Shown piece by piece: positions 52,117-60,962 of a stretch of 64,000 nt of DNA. The DNA lies in the NCBI RefSeq assembly GCF_017873715.1, contig NZ_JAGGKM010000001.1, positions 620,001 to 684,000 on the forward strand, read 5' to 3'. Within the stretch, counting starts at the first letter, position 1. Every line of letters begins with the position of its first letter. The translations under genes were made by a program, and so were the position numbers. A model generated the notes under the pieces. The model saw only the letters and a list, made by a program, of their open reading frames with translations, was not told where the DNA came from and made no database searches. The DNA comes from Cytobacillus luteolus. GTDB taxonomy: Bacteria; Bacillota; Bacilli; Bacillales; Bacillaceae_L.

Positions 52117-53388
52117 ATGAAAAAGACGAAAAATCGTTGGCTTATCGCAGCATCTGCTGTTGGTATCCATATTTCGATTGGTTCTGTTTATGCATGGAGT
52201 AATTTTACCAATCCACTAATTGATGAGTTTGGTTGGAGTGCAAAACAGGTACAGTTCACATTTAGTTTAGCCATTCTTTTTTTAGGATTATCAGCTGCAT
52301 TTTTAGGTCACTTTGTAGAAAAATATGGTCCTAGGAGTGCAGGCTTATTGGCATCAGGCTTTTTTGGAGCAGGTGTCATTGGTGCTGGGTTTGCAGTAAG
52401 TATTGGTTCACTACCACTACTGTATATTACATATGGAGTGTTAGGTGGTATTGGGTTAGGAGTAGGTTATATTGCCCCAGTATCAACATTGGTTAAATGG
52501 TTCCCTGACCGTCGTGGTCTCGCTACAGGTTTAGCAATTATGGGATTTGGGTTTTCAGCAGCGATTGCAAGTCCAGTAATGGAATTGTTACTTAACTCTG
52601 TTGGAACGGCAAATACATTTTATATTTTAGGAATTTCCTACTTAGTTATTATGACATTATCTTCTCTATATTTAGAAAAACCAGCTGAAGGTTGGTTACC
52701 AGAAGGCTTTAAAGAGAAGGTCCAAGCTGGTAAAACAAAGATCAAAGAAGATTTGTCTCAATTAACAGCCAATGAAGCTATCAAAACATCTAGATTCTAC
52801 TACCTATGGATTATGTTATTCATTAATGTAACATGTGGTATCGCTATTCTTTCTGCAGCAAAACCATTAGCAGAAGAAAGCATTGGTTTATCAACTGCTG
52901 AAGCAGCTGCCCTTGTTGGGGTATTAGGAATCTTCAATGGTTTAGGTCGACTTGGATGGGCATCTGTATCTGATTATATTGGAAGACCTAATACGTATAC
53001 TACGTTCTTTGCATTACAAATTGTCCTTTTTGCTCTTTTACCATTTACAACAGAAGCAATTCTTTTCCAAGTGATGTTAGCAATTGTTTATACATGCTAT
53101 GGTGGTGGATTTGCTTCGATTCCAGCTTATATCGGAGATTTATTTGGAACAAAACAACTTGGTGCAATTCATGGCTATATTTTAACAGCTTGGGCTGCAG
53201 CTGGTTTAGCGGGACCAATGTTTGCAGCTTGGATGAAGGATACAACCGGAAGCTACGCAGGCAGCTTAACCTTCTTTGCAGGTATGTTTGTCATTGCACT
53301 CGCTATTTCTTTAATCATTCGTCGAGACATTACAAGATTGCGTAAGGAAAATGCGTTGAAAAACGAGAGTAAAACATTGGCAGGTTAA
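52117..53388 (+). CDS. OFA family MFS transporter (oxalate/formate antiporter type)
   Basis: 423 aa from ATG 52117 (ggagg five bases upstream); the ATG at 52066 lies in the terminator region of the leader. Twelve TMs, opening RWLIAASAVGIHISIGSVYAWSNFTNPL typical of OFA carriers, loop HFVEKYGPRSAG after TM2 and DYIGRPNTY in the middle. OxlT exchanges oxalate for formate; other OFA members carry pyruvate or unknown acids. Its place next to fdhD and fdhF favours a formate-related substrate. Confidence 0.88.
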   Translation: MKKTKNRWLIAASAVGIHISIGSVYAWSNFTNPLIDEFGWSAKQVQFTFSLAILFLGLSAAFLGHFVEKYGPRSAGLLASGFFGAGVIGAGFAVSIGSLPLLYITYGVLGGIGLGVGYIAPVSTLVKWFPDRRGLATGLAIMGFGFSAAIASPVMELLLNSVGTANTFYILGISYLVIMTLSSLYLEKPAEGWLPEGFKEKVQAGKTKIKEDLSQLTANEAIKTSRFYYLWIMLFINVTCGIAILSAAKPLAEESIGLSTAEAAALVGVLGIFNGLGRLGWASVSDYIGRPNTYTTFFALQIVLFALLPFTTEAILFQVMLAIVYTCYGGGFASIPAYIGDLFGTKQLGAIHGYILTAWAAAGLAGPMFAAWMKDTTGSYAGSLTFFAGMFVIALAISLIIRRDITRLRKENALKNESKTLAG

Positions 53389-53460
53389 AAGCTTTTCATA
53401 GTCTATCTTTTTGTGGTAAAATTTTAAACAGTTTTAACCTCTTAGAGGTAGGAGGAAATT

Positions 53461-53820
53461 ATGAATAAGTATGAAGCCGAGTTTAGTAACATAGTACGTT
53501 CTTTCAGAAAAAAGCATATGGGAAAAGGGCCAAGTAAAATTACGACGACCTTTTGTAAAAATTGGGCCATATGTGAAATGGAAGGAAACCTATCTCCAGT
53601 AGAGAAGTTTATTGCAAGTGCGGATGAAGGTAAGCAAGCCTTACGTGCTGCAAGAACGGAAATGGTGAAGGAAATGTATCGTAAAAATCCTCCAGTAGAG
53701 ATGGAAGAATTCCTACAATGTAAGTTCCTTGAACTCTTTGTAGATATAGACCTTGATCGAGATTTTGGAATGTCTATTTTTGTGTTTGATGAAGACTTAC
53801 AACAAAAGTTTTGTAAATAG
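53461..53820 (+). CDS. DUF2294 family protein (YrhF-like)
   Basis: 119 aa. EFSNIVRSFRKKHMGKGPSKITTTFCKNWAICEMEGNLSPVEKF is the family core. In B. subtilis yrhF lies between a formate transporter gene and the FdhF-like yrhE, the same order as here with an OFA carrier in the transporter place. No catalytic motif is known. Cytosolic. Strong binding site (taggagg). Leader A begins directly after its stop. Confidence 0.85.
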   Translation: MNKYEAEFSNIVRSFRKKHMGKGPSKITTTFCKNWAICEMEGNLSPVEKFIASADEGKQALRAARTEMVKEMYRKNPPVEMEEFLQCKFLELFVDIDLDRDFGMSIFVFDEDLQQKFCK

Positions 53821-53825
53821 ATTGG

Positions 53826-53912
53826 TTTGGCACTTGGTAGCGACCCTGCTCAAGACTTAACCACCGTTGACCCAGTCCTTATTAATAGGATTGGGGTACG
53901 GTGGTTTTTATT
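53826..53912 (+). promoter_or_regulatory. Leader with TAGCGA hairpin and terminator before fdhF
   Basis: TTTGG (53826-53830), TAGCGA (53838-53843), CCTG box, then AACCACCGT (53859-53867) as left arm of a terminator closed by 53898-53906, with inner TCCT/AGGA and ACCC/GGGT pairs and a T run. CTTG-GT-AGC pairs with GCTCAAG around the conserved GACCCT loop. Ungapped match to copy 1 of the OFA leader over about 35 bases with mostly transition changes. Confidence 0.55.
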
Positions 53913-53949
53913 TTTGCTATGTGTAAGCTATCGTTGATTTGAATACTAC

Positions 53950-54132
53950 GTTGATTTCCGCGGAAGGCACGAGACTCCTGCGGGATATCCGGAGCGTCAA
54001 AGTGAGACCCCACAGGCGCTTGCGCCGAGGAGGCTCACGGACCGCCCGATGGGAATCTGCCTTTGAAAAAGCCGGTAGTTGGGCTTTTTCATGATTCCCC
54101 GCGGAAAGCGAGTGCCTGCAGCGGAAATCAAC
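53950..54132. mobile_element. MITE-like palindromic element with 12-bp terminal inverted repeats
   Basis: 183 bp, ends GTTGATTTCCGC (53950-53961) and GCGGAAATCAAC (54121-54132), perfectly inverted. Richer in G and C than the surroundings, with internal hairpin gaaaaagcc/gctttttc (54065-54091). This sequence type is a familiar intergenic repeat in Bacillaceae. No transposase. It sits between leader A and fdhF and makes the fdhF frame look 36 codons longer than it is. Confidence 0.75.
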
Positions 54133-54170
54133 AGGTAAGTATTGAGTTACTAAAAAAAGGAGTGATACCT

Positions 54171-56528
54171 TTGGGTAAAACATTACATCCAGGACCACAA
54201 AAAAAGGCAAAACTGCCAGACCCAAAGCATTGGGTAAGTCCAATTCCATTTGGATTAGGAAAAGTAAAACCGAAGCATATACGAGATGGTTTTAACGTTT
54301 TATGGGAAAACAAAGATAACTTAGGGTATGCAACGAATATTATTACAAAAGGTGTATGTGACGGCTGTGCATTAGGTGTATCTGGTTTATATGACCAAAC
54401 ATTGACAGGACCACACGTTTGTACAACACGCCTAAATGTACTTCGTTTAAATACAATGCCTGCTGTTAATTCTGAAATTCTACATGCTGATATTGATGAA
54501 TTGCGAAAATATGACAGTACAGAGCTTCGCAAGCTAGGGCGTATTCCTTATCCGATGATTCGTCGAAAAGGTGATAGGAAGTTTTCACGCCTGACATGGG
54601 ATGATGCGATGGATCTGATTTCAGCTAAAATGAAAAAGCTAGACCCTAAGCAATATGCATTTTATCTTACAAGTCGTGGTATAACGAATGAGTCCTATTA
54701 TATAGCAGGAAAAGTATCTCGTTTCTTAGGTACGAACAACATAGATAATGCGAGTCGTATTTGTCATTCACCATCGAAGACAGCATTAAAACGATCAATA
54801 GGTGTTGGTGCATCTACTGTTAACTATTTAGATTGGATTGGAACAGATGTGCTTCTTTTCTGGGGAAGTGTTGCGTCGAATAGTTCACCAGTTTCAACGA
54901 AATATATGTTAGAAGCAAAGAAAAAAGGTACAAAAATCATTGTTGTAAATCCTTATAAGGAACCAGCAATGGATCAATATTGGATCCCGTCAAGTCCAGA
55001 ATCAGCGTTATTTGGGACAAAAATCGCAGATGACTTTTACCAAGTAAATATCGGTGGAGACATTGCATTCATGCATGGAATTATGAAGCACTGGTTCGAG
55101 ATGGAAGAGAAGGCTGTTGGCTCAGCAATTAATCATGAGTTCGTAGGAAAACATGTAAATGGTTATGAAGAGTTACAAGTAAAGGTTCAGGAACAATCAT
55201 GGGAGCATATTGTTGAATCATCAGGTGTACCAAAGAAACGTATTATTGAATTAGCAGAGCTTCTTGCTGCGAGTAAAAATGCAGTATATGCTTGGGCTCT
55301 TGGGTTAACGATGCATTCTTTCGCAACCGATAATATCTCACAAGTTGCTAACCTTGCATTGCTACGTGGACATTTAGGACGCGAACATGCTGGTCTAATG
55401 CCATTCCGTGGTCACTCTTCTGTACAAGGTAGCGGTGAAATGGGTGCTGATCCATTCGTGTTACCTGGTGGAGATTTTTACGGTGAAAATATTAAGCGTA
55501 TTGAAGAGCTCTGGGGCTTTAAGCTTCCTGAGTGGCAAGGTGATATTGTTGGGATGACTCTCGAAAATATTTTGCTACCTGAAGATCATGAACGTAAAAT
55601 TAAACTTTATTATTTATCTGGTGGTAATTTCCTTGAGACCATGCCAGATCCTGATTTCGTTAAAAAGGCATTGTCTGAATTAGATATTCGAGTACATCAA
55701 GATATTATTTTAAATACTTCTACACTTGTTGACGCGAAAGAGGCAGTTATTGTTTTACCAGCTAAAACACGTTATGAGCAAGAAGGTGGCGGTACTTCCA
55801 CTTCTACAGAGCGTATGGTTTATTTTAGTCCTGAAATAAAAGGGAATAAAAATATGGTAGAAGAAGCTCGTGCAGAGTGGAAAATCTATGTTGATTTGGC
55901 TAAAAGAGTAAAACCTGAATCAGCTCATCTTGTTGATTTTAAAGATGCTGCTGAAATTCGTGCTGAAATTGCGAAAGCCAATCCGAACTATGATGGAATT
56001 CAACACTTAAGCAAAGCAGGTGATGTATTCCAATGGGGTGGAGCATGGTTATGTGAAGATGGAATTTGCCCAACATCAGATGGTAAGGGGAATTTAGTCA
56101 CAGTTGATATTCCTGATCTTGGGAAAAAAGAGGGGCAATTTATCGTAACATCAAGGCGTGGTAAACAATTTAACTCTATGGTTTATAGTGAAGTGGATCC
56201 TTTTAATGATGCTGGTCGTTATGATGTATTAATGAACCCTGAAGATGCACAAGATGCAAGTATTGCTGAAGGTGAAGGGATTGTTTTATACAATGGCTTC
56301 GGTGTTTTCCAAGGAAGAGCAAAGTTTGTAGACATTGCAAGAGGCAATGTAGAGGTCCATTTTCCTGAAGGTAATTTCCTATTACCGAGAGGTCGTTATG
56401 AAAAATATGCTGGAATTCCAGATTACAACATAACAGTTAGCCTTGAGAAAGCAGATCGATTTAATGCAAGGAAGGATACACAATACCTTGAAAAACGAGT
56501 AGATGAACTAGAGGAGATTCCATCTTAA
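54171..56528 (+). CDS. FdhF/YdeP family molybdopterin oxidoreductase
   Basis: 785 aa from TTG 54171 (aaaggag eight bases upstream); the in-frame ATG at 54063 lies inside the MITE-like element and is rejected. Molybdopterin oxidoreductase domain about 110-600 and dinucleotide-binding C-terminal domain about 650-770 (QFIVTSRRGKQFNSM; LMNPEDAQDASI). In place of the E. coli FdhF Sec the block ASRICHSPSKTAL has Cys as likely Mo ligand. No N-terminal ferredoxin or Nuo-like module, so its electron partner is unknown. Formate as substrate is inferred from family and neighbours. Confidence 0.88.
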   Translation: MGKTLHPGPQKKAKLPDPKHWVSPIPFGLGKVKPKHIRDGFNVLWENKDNLGYATNIITKGVCDGCALGVSGLYDQTLTGPHVCTTRLNVLRLNTMPAVNSEILHADIDELRKYDSTELRKLGRIPYPMIRRKGDRKFSRLTWDDAMDLISAKMKKLDPKQYAFYLTSRGITNESYYIAGKVSRFLGTNNIDNASRICHSPSKTALKRSIGVGASTVNYLDWIGTDVLLFWGSVASNSSPVSTKYMLEAKKKGTKIIVVNPYKEPAMDQYWIPSSPESALFGTKIADDFYQVNIGGDIAFMHGIMKHWFEMEEKAVGSAINHEFVGKHVNGYEELQVKVQEQSWEHIVESSGVPKKRIIELAELLAASKNAVYAWALGLTMHSFATDNISQVANLALLRGHLGREHAGLMPFRGHSSVQGSGEMGADPFVLPGGDFYGENIKRIEELWGFKLPEWQGDIVGMTLENILLPEDHERKIKLYYLSGGNFLETMPDPDFVKKALSELDIRVHQDIILNTSTLVDAKEAVIVLPAKTRYEQEGGGTSTSTERMVYFSPEIKGNKNMVEEARAEWKIYVDLAKRVKPESAHLVDFKDAAEIRAEIAKANPNYDGIQHLSKAGDVFQWGGAWLCEDGICPTSDGKGNLVTVDIPDLGKKEGQFIVTSRRGKQFNSMVYSEVDPFNDAGRYDVLMNPEDAQDASIAEGEGIVLYNGFGVFQGRAKFVDIARGNVEVHFPEGNFLLPRGRYEKYAGIPDYNITVSLEKADRFNARKDTQYLEKRVDELEEIPS

Positions 56529-56553
56529 GTTAAGAGGTCTATATAATAGAAGG

Positions 56554-56580
56554 AAGCGGGCATAGGTTGTCCGCTTTTTT
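56554..56580 (+). terminator. Terminator after fdhF
   Basis: aagcgg (56554-56559) with ccgctt (56571-56576) and T run. Confidence 0.75.
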
Positions 56581-56707
56581 CTGCTTTTTAAAACTTTGCC
56601 CTACAAGACAAATGTCATTACACATAGTAACCATAGTAGGAATATTTTCTTACAAAGTTGGTAAAATAAGCTTATCTTATTTATTGAAAATAAAGGGGGA
56701 CTGTGTG

Positions 56708-57256
56708 ATGACGAATCTCTTTGAGGCTGTGGCCAATACATTAAAAGTCAAATTAGACAATGAGCCCAAATCACCTTTGCATGTAGGAGAAGTAATGAGT
56801 TGTTGGGTGTATGTAGCAATGATGGATGAAGCGTCTATTTTTATGCAAGCTGGCGTGAACATGACTACAGACGACGAGTTACTTGATATGTTAAAGGATA
56901 GTATAGAGCAATGTGATAAACAGTCAACAAAATTAAAGGATTTTATGAAAACAGAAGGTGTTCATTTACCGAATGTTTCAGAACCTAGACCAAATTCCGA
57001 TCCTAATTCAGTCCCATTAGGCGTAAAGTTGACGGATGATGAAATTGCAAATGGGGTGTCTATCAAAACGGCATCTGCAATCATTGCATGTGCAACGGGT
57101 GCTTCACAATCAATACGAACAGATTTGGGTACTATATGGGTTGATTTCTTAAGCGAAAAGCTTTTATTTGGAACATCATTAAAGACACTCTTGATAAAAC
57201 GTGGCTGGATTAAGGTGCCACCATATTATTATCCCCCTGGCCTACCACAGCAATAA
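56708..57256 (+). CDS. DUF3231 family protein
   Basis: 182 aa from ATG 56708 (aggggga seven bases upstream); the longer frame from 56567 crosses the preceding terminator. One ferritin-like four-helix DUF3231 unit (family members often have two), with PLHVGEVMSCWVYVAMMDEASIFMQ and Glu/Asp/His spacing that could bind metal. Proline-rich C-terminal end (VPPYYYPPGLPQQ). Found in many spore formers, function unknown. Confidence 0.8.
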   Translation: MTNLFEAVANTLKVKLDNEPKSPLHVGEVMSCWVYVAMMDEASIFMQAGVNMTTDDELLDMLKDSIEQCDKQSTKLKDFMKTEGVHLPNVSEPRPNSDPNSVPLGVKLTDDEIANGVSIKTASAIIACATGASQSIRTDLGTIWVDFLSEKLLFGTSLKTLLIKRGWIKVPPYYYPPGLPQQ

Positions 57257-57297
57257 AAAAGAAAGGTGTTAGTTGTTATCTAACACTTTTCTTTTTT
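57256..57297. terminator. Bidirectional terminator, DUF3231 / DUF2062 genes
   Basis: gtgttag/ctaacac core with A-rich and T-rich outer arms (57256-57272 and 57280-57297). Confidence 0.85.
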
Positions 57298-57776
57298 TGT
57301 ATGTTCCATTTTTTATATATAAGCAATAAAACTTTCCTTCTACTTCTTTTAAAAATTAAGTAAACGGTTATATAAGATAAAAGCCCAGCTATTAGCATGT
57401 TAACGATCATACCCACAATAAAGGCTTTACCAATGGTAATCCCTGCTTCTATTACTTCTTCTGTTTCTTCAATGCCATGTTCAATTGCAATTTCCTCAAT
57501 TTTTATTGGGAAAAGGATGTCACCTGTTACAATATTTAGATAAAACAATAAAGGAAAAGCCCACACGAGAAGAATTCCTCCAATTAAACCAGCAACAGAA
57601 TTACCTCGAAACAACTTAGGTAATGCCGCAGAAGCGAGTGGGCCTATCCCAAAGGTTGGAATGAAATTCAGAAGTAATCCAACAGTAAAGCCAATAGCCA
57701 CACTATGGGCATTGTCTCTTAATCTAAATAGTTTTAATAGCATTAATTTGATTTTCCTTTTCCAAGACAGAAGCAT
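57276..57776 (-). CDS. DUF2062 domain membrane protein
   Basis: 166 aa from ATG 57776 (gggtgattat upstream); ATG 57797 is a less likely start. Three TMs, with the DUF2062 core DNAHSVAIGFTVGLLLNFIPTFGIGPL and GNSVAGLIGGILLVWAFPLLFYLN. An acidic stretch (EEIAIEHGIEETEEV) lies between TM2 and TM3. Positive C-terminus (KRSRRKVLLLIYKKWNIQKKK). Role unknown; may be linked to envelope glycan metabolism in other bacteria. Confidence 0.8.
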   Translation of the reverse strand: MLLSWKRKIKLMLLKLFRLRDNAHSVAIGFTVGLLLNFIPTFGIGPLASAALPKLFRGNSVAGLIGGILLVWAFPLLFYLNIVTGDILFPIKIEEIAIEHGIEETEEVIEAGITIGKAFIVGMIVNMLIAGLLSYITVYLIFKRSRRKVLLLIYKKWNIQKKKSVR

Positions 57777-57947
57777 ATAATCACCCAAATAAATCATATT
57801 TATATATAGCTTTAAGTAATTACTGTAAGCCAAATAGTTTGTACATGCAAGCTTTTGAAAATATGTTCCAAAACAAATTTATTGTGTAGAAAAACATAAC
57901 TCACTATAATGTATCTATTCAGATGTATTGAAACGAGGGTAAAGAGA

Positions 57948-58889
57948 ATGAGGAACGAGTATTGGACTGACCATCGTGTTGGTGTGTTATATACTGCTGG
58001 TGCCTATATCCTGTGGGGATTCCTCCCGTTATATTGGAAGCTACTGGATTATGTACCGTCTGCAGAGATATTAGCACATCGAATTTTATGGTCTTTTATT
58101 TTTGTCGTGTTGATTTTAGCAGTTGCTAATAAGGGTAAGAAATTTATAACAGAATGTAAAAATGTTTTTACCACTAAGAAAGCACTCTTTGGGGTAACAG
58201 CTTCAGCCGTATTAATTAGTTGTAATTGGTTCGTTTATATATGGGCTGTTAACCATGATCACATCATTGAAGCAAGTCTTGGTTATTATATTAACCCACT
58301 TGTTAGTGTTCTCTTAGCAACTATCGTTCTAAAAGAAAAGTTAAACTATTGGCAAGTCATTGCATTTATCCTCGCAGGGATTGGAGTTCTAATTCTCGCT
58401 ATCCAATATGGTCAATTTCCATGGGTGGCATTAACCTTAGCCATAAGCTTTGGATTGTATGGACTAACGAAAAAGTTAACGAAGTTGGACTCCTTAATAG
58501 GGCTGACATTCGAAACGATGATTGTTGTTCCGATTGCAATAGGCTATTTATTTTTCTTAGAATCAGATGGAATGGCTACGTTTTTTTCCGCGTCCATATC
58601 TACCAAATTAATATTAGTTGGTGCAGGCATTGCTACAGCTATGCCATTGCTTTGGTTTGCGAATGGAGCAAAACGAATTCCTTTATCAATGATTGGAATT
58701 TTACAATATATTGCGCCGTCCATTAGCTTGTTCCTTGGAGTGTTTCTCTATCATGAGCACTTTACTAAAATTCATATGATAACTTTCTCATTAATCTGGA
58801 CAGCGCTATTAATCTATTCATTATCGAAGACTAAGTTATTAGTCAGTGCAGAGCAAAAGTTTCGTAAAGGAAAATCTTTTAGTGCATAA
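57948..58889 (+). CDS. rarD: EamA family transporter RarD
   Basis: 313 aa from ATG 57948 (gagggtaaagag upstream); the ATG at 57909 has no site. Ten TMs; the RarD opening GVLYTAGAYILWGFLPLYWKLLDYVPSAEILAHRILWS is diagnostic. RarD proteins are inferred exporters, named for chloramphenicol sensitivity in Pseudomonas; substrate not known. Single gene. Last residues are basic and cytoplasmic. Confidence 0.9.
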   Translation: MRNEYWTDHRVGVLYTAGAYILWGFLPLYWKLLDYVPSAEILAHRILWSFIFVVLILAVANKGKKFITECKNVFTTKKALFGVTASAVLISCNWFVYIWAVNHDHIIEASLGYYINPLVSVLLATIVLKEKLNYWQVIAFILAGIGVLILAIQYGQFPWVALTLAISFGLYGLTKKLTKLDSLIGLTFETMIVVPIAIGYLFFLESDGMATFFSASISTKLILVGAGIATAMPLLWFANGAKRIPLSMIGILQYIAPSISLFLGVFLYHEHFTKIHMITFSLIWTALLIYSLSKTKLLVSAEQKFRKGKSFSA

Positions 58890-59003
58890 CGAAATTGACG
58901 GGGGTTTGACAATATCGAATTCGTTAGAAAATATTCACTATGGAGAGATTTTTCAAATCATGATATAGTAGGAAAGTAAAAAATACAATCCGATGATGTC
59001 GGG

Positions 59004-59038
59004 AGAGGTTCTAGCAAATACCCTCTATAAAAAACTAA
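59004..59038 (+). promoter_or_regulatory. preQ1-I riboswitch aptamer
   Basis: AGAGG (59004-59008) pairs with CCTCT (59022-59026) around TTCTAGCAAATAC, followed by the A-rich tail ATAAAAAACTAA (59027-59038) that forms the pseudoknot. This matches the preQ1-I consensus closely and stands before queF. Ligand binding should favour the terminator just downstream. A TTGACA -35 at 58906-58911 is a candidate promoter. Confidence 0.95.
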
Positions 59039-59043
59039 GGACA

Positions 59044-59072
59044 AACGATATCCTTGGGGTATTGTTTTTTTG
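59044..59072 (+). terminator. preQ1 riboswitch expression-platform terminator
   Basis: 10-bp arms 59044-59053 and 59057-59066 (with G-T pairs), three-base loop, T run to 59071. Confidence 0.85.
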
Positions 59073-59126
59073 TTGTTAATCTAATTTTAAGTATCTAAAG
59101 GTATAGATGAAAGTGAGGAAACAAAC

Positions 59127-59624
59127 ATGTCAGGAAGAAGAGATGAAGAATTAACTGATGTTACGTTATTAGGAAACCAAGGTACAAAGTATCTTTTTGA
59201 ATATTCGCCAGATATTCTTGAAACATTTGATAATAAACACCAAAACCGAGACTACTTTGTAAAGTTTAACTGTCCTGAGTTTACAAGCCTTTGCCCGAAA
59301 ACAGGACAACCTGATTTTGCGACAATCTACATTAGCTATATACCAGAAGTGAAAATGGTTGAGAGTAAGTCATTAAAGCTCTATTTATTTAGTTTCCGTA
59401 ATCATGGTGATTTCCATGAGGACTGCATGAACATTATCATGAATGACTTAATTGAACTAATGGACCCTCGATATATTGAAGTTTGGGGGAAATTTACACC
59501 GCGTGGTGGAATCTCAATCGACCCTTATACGAACTATGGGAAGCCAGGCACTAAATATGAGCAAATGGCAGAATACCGTATGATGAATCACGATTTATAT
59601 CCAGAGACAATTGATAACCGATAA
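59127..59624 (+). CDS. queF: NADPH-dependent 7-cyano-7-deazaguanine reductase QueF
   Basis: 165 aa, unimodular type I QueF as in B. subtilis. Reduces preQ0 to preQ1 in queuosine synthesis. Catalytic Cys in [20 protein letters not shown] (about residue 55), Asp in QPDFA, and the QueF motif [21 protein letters not shown] about 78-98. Regulated by the preQ1-I riboswitch. queCDE are not next to it in this window, unlike in B. subtilis. Confidence 0.97.
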   Translation: MSGRRDEELTDVTLLGNQGTKYLFEYSPDILETFDNKHQNRDYFVKFNCPEFTSLCPKTGQPDFATIYISYIPEVKMVESKSLKLYLFSFRNHGDFHEDCMNIIMNDLIELMDPRYIEVWGKFTPRGGISIDPYTNYGKPGTKYEQMAEYRMMNHDLYPETIDNR

Positions 59625-59634
59625 AATGGAACGA

Positions 59635-59676
59635 AAAATGCTTGGATAAGGAAACTCTTGTCCAAGCATTTTATTA
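59635..59676 (+). terminator. Terminator after queF
   Basis: Perfect 11-bp arms 59635-59645 and 59662-59672, T run weak (ttatt). Confidence 0.8.
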
Positions 59677-59711
59677 TGCACTTTTTTTATTGTTCATTGG
59701 TATCTAGGAAC

Positions 59712-59891
59712 CTATGCTTCAATTATTTTGTAGTTTTTATGATTGACGACCGTTCTTCTTTCTAAATCCATGTCTCTATAATTATCCATATAAGTTAAAT
59801 CAACGATTACAGAATTTTCATTGACCTTTTCAACAATACCTTGAAGTCCATCCTTGAACTCAATAATGTTACCGATCGCTGCAACTTTCAT
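59712..59891 (-). CDS. ykvS: YkvS family protein (DUF2187)
   Basis: 59 aa from ATG 59891 with aaggaggggc upstream. Small beta-barrel, KOW/SH3-like (VAAIGNIIEFKDGLQGIVEKVNENSVIVDLTYM), typical of YkvS. Function unknown. In B. subtilis ykvS precedes ykvT; the ykvT-like gene is 2.5 kb on here, with patatin and the repeat protein between. Confidence 0.88.
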   Translation of the reverse strand: MKVAAIGNIIEFKDGLQGIVEKVNENSVIVDLTYMDNYRDMDLERRTVVNHKNYKIIEA

Positions 59892-60049
59892 CGTCAGCCC
59901 CTCCTTAGTTTTAAGAAAATTCAATTATTCTTATTTTGCCTTATTATTTCCAAAACGTAAAGACTTTTTGGTAGAATAATTTATAAAAATAGATGAATTA
60001 TGAATATCTTAATATAGTTATTTTATTGAAAATGAAGGGGAGTTTCGTT

Positions 60050-60901
60050 TTGAAGAATACAGGTTTGGTGCTAGAAGGCGGAGGGATGCGAGGGGTATAC
60101 ACAGCGGGTATATTAGAATATTTTCTAGAACAAGACCTATTCTTTCCTTATATCATTGGTGTATCGGCCGGCGCATGCAATGCAGCCTCCTACATATCAA
60201 GGCAAAAAGGTCGTAATCGTAAGGTCAATATTGACTATGTAAATCACCCTGAATATATCTCTTATAAGAAGTTTTTAAAGGAAAGACAATTATTTGGCAT
60301 GGACTTCATATTTAATGAATTACCAACTAAGTTAGTTCCGTTTGATTTTGAAACGTTCAATCAAGCAGCTGAACATTTTGTAGTTGGAACAACTGATTGT
60401 GTAACAGGTGAACCTGTCTACTTAACCAGAGAAGACTATCGAGAAGATATATTAATGGCAATCAGGGCTTCCAGCTCGTTACCCTTTGTTGCACCTGTGG
60501 TTGAATTTAGGAATAGAAAGCTTTTAGATGGTGGGTTATCTGACCCTATCCCCATCAAAAAGGCTCAGGCTGAAAACAATACAAAAAATGTCATTGTATT
60601 AACACAGGAAAAGGGATATCGAAAGAGTAAGCCGAAAATGGAGTGGTTGCTTAAAAGAAGCTTACGAGATTATCCGCAAATCGGTCATGTAATGAGTAGC
60701 CGTTACAGAATTTATAACGAAACCCTAGACTATATCGAAGAACAAGAAGAAAAAGGAAATGTATTCGTATTTAGGCCAGAATCCATCCATGCAGTTGGTC
60801 GAGTAGAACGTAACCCAATTAAACTTGCAGCACTCTATGAAGAAGGGTACAACCAAGCTGAACAACAAATTGAGGAGTTACAAAATTGGTTAAATACATA
60901 A
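60050..60901 (+). CDS. Patatin-like phospholipase family protein
   Basis: 283 aa from TTG 60050 (gaaggggag seven bases upstream); the longer frame from 59993 has no site. Oxyanion loop LEGGGMRGVYTAG (8-20), nucleophile GVSAGACNA (about 38-46; Ser in G-x-S-x-G), and dyad Asp in LDGGLSDPIP (about 165). Likely lipid acyl hydrolase of the YqhO/YlbK kind; cytosolic or membrane-associated. Followed by a large hairpin without T run. Confidence 0.92.
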   Translation: MKNTGLVLEGGGMRGVYTAGILEYFLEQDLFFPYIIGVSAGACNAASYISRQKGRNRKVNIDYVNHPEYISYKKFLKERQLFGMDFIFNELPTKLVPFDFETFNQAAEHFVVGTTDCVTGEPVYLTREDYREDILMAIRASSSLPFVAPVVEFRNRKLLDGGLSDPIPIKKAQAENNTKNVIVLTQEKGYRKSKPKMEWLLKRSLRDYPQIGHVMSSRYRIYNETLDYIEEQEEKGNVFVFRPESIHAVGRVERNPIKLAALYEEGYNQAEQQIEELQNWLNT

Positions 60902-60906
60902 AATAA

Positions 60907-60945
60907 GGCCTGACTCCACCGCTTTAAAGCGGTGGGGGTCAGGCC
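60907..60945. repeat. G+C-rich perfect hairpin
   Basis: 39 bp: eight outer pairs (60907-60914 with 60938-60945), a one-base offset, ten inner pairs (60916-60925 with 60926-60935). No T run on either strand. Hairpins with gtcaggcc arms around a gctttaaagc core recur in Bacillaceae intergenes. May act as bidirectional terminator or mRNA stabiliser between convergent genes. Confidence 0.7.
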
Positions 60946-60962
60946 CCTGTTGACACAATTTA

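Noticed and set aside
54063-54170. Upstream extension of the fdhF reading frame
   Set aside because: It lies in the MITE-like element and has no ribosome binding site; TTG 54171 has a strong one and starts the family-like sequence.
54690-54800. Selenocysteine codon or SECIS element in fdhF
   Set aside because: The Mo-ligand position is encoded as Cys (tgt in the ICHSPS block) and no in-frame TGA occurs.
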